This document shows, piece by piece, positions 14,408 to 20,369 of a DNA stretch of 20,369 nt. Made by a program: the position numbers and the translations under genes. How positions within the stretch are numbered: position 1 is the first letter of the stretch; every line of letters starts with the position of its first letter. This DNA comes from a virus, in IMG/VR virus record IMGVR_UViG_3300007344_000346, positions 1-20,369 of that record. The stretch is one strand, 5' to 3'. The notes below the pieces were generated by a model. It was given only the letters and a program-made list of their open reading frames with translations. It was not told where the DNA came from and did no database searches.

Positions 14408-15622
14408 TTTTCGGCGTTTTCTTTGTATGCTTGCTGCTCTTGTACTAATTTGTGGCTTTTTCGCTTTAATTTGCTTGTCACGCCTCCGTATCTCCTGCAA
14501 TGCTTCGCTTTTTATGCCGATCAGGTTCGCTAGCTCTTCAACTGTGCGAATTCGGCCTTGTCCGTCAAGTAGTTGCTTCATGCCTAATTTGCCACTCTGG
14601 TACATTTTATATCGCTGTGGGCCGAGCCAGTTTATTTGATCTTGCTTGCTCATCTGTTTGAAAAATACGTCGAAGCTTGTAAATTTGCTTGATTGTTTTG
14701 GTACTTGTATATCCATCACCTTATCAGTCTTTAACTTAAACTGACTTTTGATCTCGCCTCTTTCTGTTGCAACAATTTTCTGTTGCCAAGTTCTAGCTCT
14801 TTGGCTCATCGTCTTCGGATCGTCAAATTCACCGAAAGGCACAATCTGAGATCTACAATTTATATGCGCCGGTGGTCTGATTGGAAAGTCTTCGAGCTTC
14901 TTTTTAATTTGTCCTGCTTTGCTCGCACAGATCTTTGATGTGCGGTTGTCTAGTGTCGTCACCCATTGATAACCATCTATTATGTCGGAAAAATTTTGCT
15001 CGTTGGTGTATTCTTTTGTGCGCTGCATCGCTTCCGCTATTGTTGTTCGTGTTAATGCGTTTACTTGATGAGTTTTGAGATTGTCTGTATCTTCTGTCAG
15101 TTCTCTAAATAGTTTAACAGTATCGTCGATGCCTAAACCTTCCGCAATAGAAAGCCTCAAAGCTTTTTTGTACTCTTTGCTGTGCTGCCTCATTAGCTTG
15201 TCGATTTCCTTACTCGGCTTGAATTGTCTATCTGTCTGCTCGTAGCCCTCAAGCGTGATATTGTCCGTTATACTTATCAGCATCTTAAGAGCATCAAAAG
15301 GGATTGCGTCGAATGTCTGTTTGATTTCAACGCCGGCATTCTCGAAAGCTTTGTTAGTTATTTCGTAACTGAATTGAGAAGCGATTCGATTATCAGATTC
15401 TAGATCTGTCTTAAGTCTTGCGTAAAGCGGTCTAAGCTCTTCATCGACTTGTGCGATTAGATTCCGGTATCTTGTTTGACTCTGAATCGTGTCCGATGCT
15501 GCAAGACTAGATTCTAAATAGTCCCGAATCTCTTCGAGCTGATTTGTGTAATTCTCAGCACTGGCAAAGTCAAACCGTTGTAGAAATGCTTGATCTCTTA
15601 TGTACGTATCGAAAAAGCTCAT
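14390..15622 (-). CDS. Head morphogenesis protein (Mu gpF / SPP1 gp7-like)
   Basis: A 410-aa minor head protein, overlapping the portal stop as ATGA. Residues 187-263 contain the family signature: TRTTIAEAMQRTKEY, then YQWVTTLDNRTSKICASKAG, and PPAHINCRSQIVPF with the paired Cys and His residues of this domain. Relatives are carried inside the procapsid with the portal and influence DNA injection or early head assembly. The N-terminal ~180 residues are helical and charged. The C-terminal ~150 residues are basic and end in a Lys/Arg-rich tail (KAKKPQ, RKRRK), suited to DNA contact. Confidence 0.9.
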   Translation of the reverse strand: MSFFDTYIRDQAFLQRFDFASAENYTNQLEEIRDYLESSLAASDTIQSQTRYRNLIAQVDEELRPLYARLKTDLESDNRIASQFSYEITNKAFENAGVEIKQTFDAIPFDALKMLISITDNITLEGYEQTDRQFKPSKEIDKLMRQHSKEYKKALRLSIAEGLGIDDTVKLFRELTEDTDNLKTHQVNALTRTTIAEAMQRTKEYTNEQNFSDIIDGYQWVTTLDNRTSKICASKAGQIKKKLEDFPIRPPAHINCRSQIVPFGEFDDPKTMSQRARTWQQKIVATERGEIKSQFKLKTDKVMDIQVPKQSSKFTSFDVFFKQMSKQDQINWLGPQRYKMYQSGKLGMKQLLDGQGRIRTVEELANLIGIKSEALQEIRRRDKQIKAKKPQISTRAASIQRKRRKLNESK

Positions 15623-17184
15623 TCATTTTCTTCTGGGCTTGGTTCTGTTCCAGAGAATACCTGTTCTTGTTCTATCTTCTCAAGCTGCTCTTGGTATGTT
15701 GTGTCAGTCTCTATGATTTCCTTATCTCTCAAAATATTGATAGCAAGATCCCCAGAGATTAAACCACTCGCCCAAGTCTTAACAATAGAGTCAACAAATC
15801 CGCTCGGTACTTGCTCTCTGACAAAATCCCGATTCAAATCTATTTTTGGAATCTCTTGCTCCTGCCCTCCGAGATAGAAAATAGAAGCAACACAAGCAGA
15901 CTGAACCGCATTCTCACAAGAGTCTACAATTCTGAGAACTACGCTTGTATTAGTCATCTGCTGCCCTTCATACTCTGCTTTAGTTTTCATTGTTGATTGA
16001 TCCGCTAGTTTGTTAGCTATCATGCTGCTTACTTGATATGCAAGATGTTTCAAATACTCAAAGGTTAATTTGAAAGGCTTGCCCTCGTATTCTAGAAAGT
16101 CAAGCGAGTCATCTTGTGGCAGTTCGAAAACTGAGCGAGGGGAGATAATAAGACCAGGTCTTAAATTCTGGTTATTCTCTGTAACTTCCGAGTCAATCGG
16201 TAAGCTTGATCGGTCGCTTTTATGTACTAACATTGGATAATTCGCAACTGCTAAACCGTTTTCAAATACTGACTCTTGATCTGCAAGTTTCAAAGCTTTT
16301 TTAGCTGCACTAAAAAACGGCACTTCCATATTATCCGCACCTTTGAAAAGAAAGAATGGCAATCTGTTCAATGTCTCGCCGGATACGTTACGAAACACAC
16401 CTTGACTTGTCAGTTCCATCTCTTCGCTTTCTCGTTTCTCGTAGATCTGAAACACTGCTACAAAATTGTCGGGGTCTTTCTCTCGACTGAACGAAACATA
16501 TTCACCCGATTCGAACTCTGCAAGTTCTGAACGCTCAATAAGTTTTAGACACAATGCTTTTTTGCATTCTTCATACTCATATTCCTTGTCCTTGCGTTCC
16601 GTCTGGCTTGCTGTAACTAAAACGACTCGCTTTAGATAATCCTCTCCTGCGATATACTCAGAACATAGATGTTTTCTGGAAATGTGCCTTGCATCGTAGC
16701 AAGACCAAACCGGTCTACCATTTACATTGTCAACAAAGATGCCACCTAAACCAGTCATGGCAGCCGGAAAAACTTCGGTACGTATAAAGTTTTGCCAGTC
16801 TCTTGAGGAGCTGTCAATTTTGTGTAAAAAGTCGGTTCGTGCTTCTTCTGAATTTGTAATGGTTGCATCTTTGCGTCCGATGATTCCAAGCAATGCGTTG
16901 ATAGAATGTTTGTATACATTATAAGGGCTTGTTGTGCTCATGCGCCTAATATAGTCTTCTATCTGCTCGTGTTTGTGAGGTGGGAAGAAAATAGCGACAT
17001 CGTTTACAAAGTCTTTGTATCTTAAAAAACCGGAGCTAGTTAAATAGCTGCTGTAATAGTTGTATGAGTTTCTAAATTCTATCCAGTCGGTAAGGCTTGG
17101 AAAATCGTTCATTAGCTCAAAGTGTGATGCAACTTTGAAGTGTTGGCTAAAGTTGTCGAATACTTCAAATATTTCCTCGTTCAT
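15619..17184 (-). CDS. Portal protein (DUF4055-like)
   Basis: A 521-aa protein one base after the large terminase. Portals form the dodecameric ring through which DNA is pumped and to which the adaptor binds. Features match the DUF4055 portal family: an N-terminal FRNSYNYYSSYL region, a LLGIIGRKDA segment (about residues 90-105), then GLGGIFVDNVNGRP (about 143-156), and RLPFFLFKGADNMEVPFF followed by a long helix ADQESVFENGLAVANYP (about 273-320). The C-terminus is acidic (Glu-rich, EQEQVFSGTEPSPEENE). The length is in the range of that family. Confidence 0.87.
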   Translation of the reverse strand: MNEEIFEVFDNFSQHFKVASHFELMNDFPSLTDWIEFRNSYNYYSSYLTSSGFLRYKDFVNDVAIFFPPHKHEQIEDYIRRMSTTSPYNVYKHSINALLGIIGRKDATITNSEEARTDFLHKIDSSSRDWQNFIRTEVFPAAMTGLGGIFVDNVNGRPVWSCYDARHISRKHLCSEYIAGEDYLKRVVLVTASQTERKDKEYEYEECKKALCLKLIERSELAEFESGEYVSFSREKDPDNFVAVFQIYEKRESEEMELTSQGVFRNVSGETLNRLPFFLFKGADNMEVPFFSAAKKALKLADQESVFENGLAVANYPMLVHKSDRSSLPIDSEVTENNQNLRPGLIISPRSVFELPQDDSLDFLEYEGKPFKLTFEYLKHLAYQVSSMIANKLADQSTMKTKAEYEGQQMTNTSVVLRIVDSCENAVQSACVASIFYLGGQEQEIPKIDLNRDFVREQVPSGFVDSIVKTWASGLISGDLAINILRDKEIIETDTTYQEQLEKIEQEQVFSGTEPSPEENE

Positions 17185-17185
17185 T

Positions 17186-18454
17186 TTAGAATCCTTTTTG
17201 AGTCGCTGCTATTCCTTGATGTATAGGGTAGCGTGTCCAAGCCCAATAGCCAAGTGCCGTTGTTATATGTTGGTAGTCGTCCTCGACTTCTTGATAGCTC
17301 GAGCCTTTCATTAAATTAGTTTTGCTTAAGCCATTATCAACATACCGGCATTTTTTTACATTTACGTATAAATTCCGAGCCCCGAAGCTATTACATATTT
17401 GCGCCCTTAGTGAGTTTTGCCGGCTCTTGATTGCCGGATTAGGTTTGCAATGTCTTGTCACGTTCCAACCGTTAGACCTCAGGATCTGCTCTATAATTTT
17501 ATAGTCGCTGCCTTGGTTGTGTTTTTCTCCTGCTGTTCCGCTGTAGTCGCCAAAAATGTAACAGCGTTTTGTTTTGTGGTTTTTGTATCTGTCTACAAAT
17601 TCCAGAGCTGCGTTTTTAGCTACTGCACTAATCAAAATAATTTCATCAACTACATGGTTGCCGTCTTCGTGTTCTTGAATAATGCAGGAGCTTAGTGGCG
17701 TATAGTTGAAATCATGCGCCCATTGTATCGGCAATTCTAGATCAATAGTCTTGTGTGTTGCATTCTTGATCGAGTCGTAATCTGAATAGACTATGTTTGA
17801 GCCAGTCTCCCAACTTGCCTCATACTCTCGTCTGAATTGCAGCGGTGACAAGTCGCTCCTTGCTGCGTCTATTACTTCCTTGCTCAGAATCTCCGAGCTT
17901 TTCCAATGGTAGAATTCCCAGTTGTCATCTGTCGCTGCCTTCTTGCTCAACTCAAACAAAAGACCTTTACCTTCTGGCACTCCGCAAAGTATCGCCCAAG
18001 TGTTAAGACCGATTGTATCAAGTGCCGGTCTGATATGCGCTTGCCATGCTTCCTCTTTTAGATCGTCAGTTTCGTCTATTATTCCACCAGTCCATGGAAT
18101 ACCCTCGAATCGTGCCGGTCGGTCTAGTCCTATTATTCTAATCTCACTACCGTTTTTAAGAAACAGTTTACACTCCGACTCGTTCGGTGCTTTGCTTCTC
18201 AAGAAGTCCGGCAAGTATGCTTTTAGATCTTCCCAGAAAATCGCCTTTGCTTGTGGAAATGTTGGAGCTGAACAGAAATAGAGCCCTGGCGTATCGAGTG
18301 CTCGCATCACTAACTTTCGCTTTGCTGTGAAAGTCTTTCCGCTTCTACGTCCTGCTGCTATAACGATAAATCGAGCGTCACTATTAAACAAGTCGAATTG
18401 TGCTTGATGATAAATGACTTTCTGACTGTATATATTTTCAGTCGCCCGATTCAT
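17186..18454 (-). CDS. Terminase large subunit (packaging ATPase-nuclease)
   Basis: A 422-aa motor protein. Walker A is GRRSGKT at residues 35-41, and Walker B with the catalytic acid is GIIDETDD, with D127/E128. The nuclease domain (about 235-410) has the acidic triad of RNase H-like TerL nucleases: D248 in HDFNYT, D303 in FGDYSG and D392/D393 in VEDDYQHI. All expected catalytic residues are present, so it looks active. It powers DNA translocation into the procapsid and cuts the concatemer. It overlaps the small subunit by 17 bases. Length is typical. The cutting mode (pac, cos or repeats) cannot be told from this gene alone. Confidence 0.96.
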   Translation of the reverse strand: MNRATENIYSQKVIYHQAQFDLFNSDARFIVIAAGRRSGKTFTAKRKLVMRALDTPGLYFCSAPTFPQAKAIFWEDLKAYLPDFLRSKAPNESECKLFLKNGSEIRIIGLDRPARFEGIPWTGGIIDETDDLKEEAWQAHIRPALDTIGLNTWAILCGVPEGKGLLFELSKKAATDDNWEFYHWKSSEILSKEVIDAARSDLSPLQFRREYEASWETGSNIVYSDYDSIKNATHKTIDLELPIQWAHDFNYTPLSSCIIQEHEDGNHVVDEIILISAVAKNAALEFVDRYKNHKTKRCYIFGDYSGTAGEKHNQGSDYKIIEQILRSNGWNVTRHCKPNPAIKSRQNSLRAQICNSFGARNLYVNVKKCRYVDNGLSKTNLMKGSSYQEVEDDYQHITTALGYWAWTRYPIHQGIAATQKGF

Positions 18455-18842
18455 TTTTTGGTTTCTCGTCGTATGCTTTTCTGAATAGATTACTTAATCG
18501 CTTAAGATCTTCGGTGCTTGTGTCCTCCGATCTATCTTGCTTTTTGTTCGGCGTGTATCCTCTAGATTCACCTTGATTATTCAGATAGTACATTATAGCG
18601 TTCATCTGAGTATTCGGATGTTTTCTGTCCTTGAGTCGAAATAATAATTCTGATTCTGCTAGATCAAGTGTTTGTGCCTTTGCTTGTTTCACCACTTCCT
18701 GTAGTTTTTTGCTTTTGTTGACTCTTCGACTAATAGCCGAGCGGTACACTTTTAATTTTTTTGCAGCAATCGAAAGAATACCGCAACTTTGAATAAGTGC
18801 TTGCTCTAACTCCTCGTCTGTGAATTTTATAGGTCTGCCCAT
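18438..18842 (-). CDS. Terminase small subunit
   Basis: A 134-aa protein immediately before, and overlapping, the large subunit. The N-terminus is a helix-turn-helix (residues 11-42: ELEQALIQSCGILSIAAKKL, then VYRSAISRRVNKS) for DNA recognition, followed by a long helix and LLFRLKDRKHPNTQMNAIMYYL that resembles the oligomerisation region of TerS proteins. It would recognise the packaging site and start packaging. No clear Shine-Dalgarno precedes the ATG, only AAAAAA, which is unusual for this cluster. Confidence 0.85.
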   Translation of the reverse strand: MGRPIKFTDEELEQALIQSCGILSIAAKKLKVYRSAISRRVNKSKKLQEVVKQAKAQTLDLAESELLFRLKDRKHPNTQMNAIMYYLNNQGESRGYTPNKKQDRSEDTSTEDLKRLSNLFRKAYDEKPKNESGD

Positions 18843-18866
18843 TTTTTATACGTTGCTTTCGTTGCT

Positions 18867-18995
18867 TTACTTTTTCTTTCTCTTATATCCTGCTGCTTTG
18901 ATAGCTTTACCCTGTTTGACTGCTTTAGCTCGGCTTTTGTAGGTCTTACCTTTTTCGCCGTATTTGTAACCGCCCTTAGTTTTTTTAACTGGCAT
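18867..18995 (-). CDS. 42-aa Lys-rich mini-protein before the terminase
   Basis: A short complete gene beginning MPVKKTKGGYKYGEKG and ending in KKK, with net charge strongly positive. GAGG lies seven bases before the ATG and the start is nine bases after the preceding stop. Its composition (KGGY, GEKGK, YKSRAKA, AGYKRKKK) matches small basic proteins often found next to terminase genes in phages, for which I know no proven function. Likely a nucleic-acid-binding or packaging-related factor, by inference from charge and position only. Confidence 0.75.
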   Translation of the reverse strand: MPVKKTKGGYKYGEKGKTYKSRAKAVKQGKAIKAAGYKRKKK

Positions 18996-19003
18996 GATTT
19001 ACC

Positions 19004-19297
19004 TCACCATTTTGTACGACTAGCCCAATATGCAGCCGACATCTTACCTTTTTTAATATTCTTTGCGTGTCGAGCTTTGAAGCTTTTACGCTTTGCTTTG
19101 TCTGCTTCGCTCTCTCCTGCTCTTGGTGGTTTTGTCTTTGCGCCTTGCTGACCGAATCGAATCAGCTTGTATTGTTCGCCTTCTTTTGCTAGAACAATAT
19201 GACTTTTTGATTTATGCCCTGGTGTTCGCTTTGGCTTGTTTACACCTTGTAAATTATGCTTGTCGATAAGATTTTTAACACGCTTTGGAACTGCCAT
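19004..19297 (-). CDS. 97-aa basic protein with RKSFKARH motif, unknown function
   Basis: Highly basic, with an N-terminal helix and KPKRTPGHKSK stretch, a central strand VLAKEGEQYKLIRFGQQG, and a C-terminal KRKSFKARHAKNI ... AAYWASRTKW segment. I recognise this RKSF-x-ARH plus C-terminal Trp layout from other phage hypothetical proteins near terminases (DUF5872-like by memory, not certain). The start is ATG two bases after the upstream stop. No catalytic motif is evident. A DNA-associated role would fit the charge. Confidence 0.75.
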   Translation of the reverse strand: MAVPKRVKNLIDKHNLQGVNKPKRTPGHKSKSHIVLAKEGEQYKLIRFGQQGAKTKPPRAGESEADKAKRKSFKARHAKNIKKGKMSAAYWASRTKW

Positions 19298-19299
19298 GA

Positions 19300-19629
19300 C
19301 TACACCAAACTAGGATTAATTTTTAACGTCTTTTTGCTTGTAAGCTTAAATTCAACCGGAGTTAAAACGGAATTTGTGACTTGTATAATTAAGTTGTACT
19401 GTCCATCCCCTAGACTCGTAGTTTCGGCAGGAGTCAGAAAAGCCTCGAAATATTCATTTGCTGAGTCCTTATTTAGTGAGTTTTTAGTTATAAGGTGCGT
19501 GTCTGGATCGCTTGCTTTTGTTACATAAAGTTTAGCTACCCAATTCTCATCGAGCGTCGAATAGCTTGATACCTTAACTTTTATCAGCGGTAAATTATCG
19601 CCTTCTATAATTTCGTAGTCGTAGCTCAT
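19300..19629 (-). CDS. 109-aa beta-rich phage protein, unknown function
   Basis: A predicted all-beta protein: LPLIKVKVSSYS, WVAKLYVTKAS, then EYFEAFLTP and GQYNLIIQVTNS strands, ending in KLTSKKTLKI. This resembles the immunoglobulin-like N-terminal part of phage baseplate and fiber accessory proteins. It starts one base after the 50-aa gene and is followed within two bases by the 97-aa gene, so it belongs to the same operon. It is probably a virion accessory protein; I cannot name the family. Confidence 0.62.
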   Translation of the reverse strand: MSYDYEIIEGDNLPLIKVKVSSYSTLDENWVAKLYVTKASDPDTHLITKNSLNKDSANEYFEAFLTPAETTSLGDGQYNLIIQVTNSVLTPVEFKLTSKKTLKINPSLV

Positions 19630-19630
19630 T

Positions 19631-19783
19631 TTATTCTAACTCCAGAGTTATAGTGTCGTTCGTTATTTCAGCAAGTATTAACTCAGTGCTGACCTCTAAC
19701 ACCTGTTCGTTTTCTGTAAATTGTAGCGTAAGAGTGTCTCCGACTGCAAAGCCTTGACCTAATCCAAGAGTCATTATGCTCAT
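19631..19783 (-). CDS. 50-aa small protein, unknown function
   Basis: A short frame starting in an ATGA overlap with the preceding gene and stopping one base before the next. It reads MSIMTLGLGQGFAVGDTLTL and continues with an acidic, beta-like end (ITNDTITLELE). The tight packing on both sides and unbroken frame support it as real. It may be a strand-adding partner of the beta-rich proteins on either side. A second ATG at 19774 is also possible. Confidence 0.6.
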   Translation of the reverse strand: MSIMTLGLGQGFAVGDTLTLQFTENEQVLEVSTELILAEITNDTITLELE

Positions 19784-20369
19784 GTCCTTGGCCTTCTTTC
19801 GAATACGCTGCTGACTGTTGCATTTCCTTGAGCGTCGAGCATATCAAATTCGAATAATACGGTAGTTCCGTCAGAATCGTAAAACTTGAGCCTTCTTGTT
19901 TCTGCGTCGAGCTTCCAAGCTCCCGAATTAATCTGATAGATTCGGCGCATTATTTCGGATGCGTACTGACTCGCAATACTTGTTTGCCAGACGGCTTGTG
20001 CTATTTCTTGTGGATCTGTTATCACTTCGTCACCTTGAGTTTCGAACTCGTAAAAAACTGTCAGGGTACTACCTGCTGAAGGCATTGTACTTGTTAGCGT
20101 ATCTGCATCGAAACGAAAAAAATAATTTCCGCTCTCTTCAATTATATCAAAATCCGCACCTGTGGCTATCAGGTGGTAGTTTTGCAATTCTGGGTACAGA
20201 TTACCGGAATTTGTCTGAATCCACGCCCTGACTTTTTTGTTTTCTCTGGGCTGTGCTGTAAGTTGAACTTTTCCGTCTGCTATTGTTTGAGAGTCGAGCG
20301 TGAATGTATCAGTCTGTTGAGTTATCGTCAGCTCTCTAAATTCCCCAGAAATTTTTGATGCAAAAATAG
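19780..20369 (-). CDS. Beta-rich structural protein, partial (N-terminus beyond window)
   Basis: Translation is open from the edge at 20367 to the stop at 19780, about 195 residues; the true start lies outside. A TTG at 20187 could be misread as a start but has no role, as the frame continues well upstream with similar composition. The middle is strand-rich (VRAWIQTNSGNLYP, YFFRFDADTLTS). The C-terminal part has IAQAVWQTSIASQYASEIMRRI, then LKFYDSDGTTVLFEFDMLDAQG and ends in ERRPRT. This VW-helix plus YDxDGTTVL strand module recurs in phage tail and baseplate accessory proteins. The exact function is unknown. Confidence 0.65.
   Translation of the reverse strand, partial: IFASKISGEFRELTITQQTDTFTLDSQTIADGKVQLTAQPRENKKVRAWIQTNSGNLYPELQNYHLIATGADFDIIEESGNYFFRFDADTLTSTMPSAGSTLTVFYEFETQGDEVITDPQEIAQAVWQTSIASQYASEIMRRIYQINSGAWKLDAETRRLKFYDSDGTTVLFEFDMLDAQGNATVSSVFERRPRT

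Noticed and set aside
20185-20187. TTG start for the 135-codon frame at the right edge
   Set aside because: The same frame continues upstream without a stop to the window edge, so the gene is truncated by the window rather than started here.

Overview
The window is the structural (late) module of a tailed double-stranded DNA phage or prophage. The gene order is canonical for a siphovirus: DNA packaging, portal, head assembly, head-tail connection, tail tube, tail chaperones, tape measure, tail tip and fiber. All 22 supported coding regions lie on the minus strand, so the biological order runs from high to low coordinates. The base composition is AT-leaning. Most genes sit 0-15 bases apart or overlap as ATGA, and ribosome binding sites are mostly AGGAG/GGAGG-like. 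No integrase, lysis, replication, tRNA, CRISPR or bacterial gene is present, so the host cannot be named from this window.

Layout in transcription order. (1) 20369-19300: the end of a beta-rich protein entering from outside the window, a 50-aa gene and a 109-aa gene, probably virion accessory or adhesin-related proteins. (2) 19297-18867: two very basic mini-proteins of 97 and 42 aa. (3) 18842-15619: small terminase, large terminase and a DUF4055-type portal. (4) 15622-12587: Mu F/SPP1 gp7-like head morphogenesis protein, a promoter and repeated-hairpin leader, scaffold, and an SU10/DUF5309-like major capsid protein. (5) 12576-10680: a 64-aa protein, DnaT-like adaptor, head closure protein, HK97 gp10-like neck protein and tail terminator. 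(6) 10677-4610: tail tube, tail chaperone G with its -1 frameshift extension T, and a 1290-aa tape measure protein. (7) 4613-1: a hub-like protein, a distal-tail-like protein, and a fiber whose C-terminus is cut off by the window edge.

The machine is coherent. TerS/TerL pump DNA through the portal into a capsid built on the scaffold. The four connector proteins seal the head and join the tail. G and GT chaperone tube polymerisation around the tape measure, and the last three genes form the host-contacting tip.

The least ordinary signals are regulatory and modular. There is a perfect TATAAT promoter followed by three hairpins that share a GAGAY loop and show compensatory stem changes before the scaffold/capsid genes. 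A 9-bp inverted repeat covers the Shine-Dalgarno site of the tail chaperone, which itself carries an A AAA AAG frameshift site. A small beta-domain recurs five times across the tail tube, hub-like and distal-tail-like proteins. I found no defence system or other new enzymatic system here.
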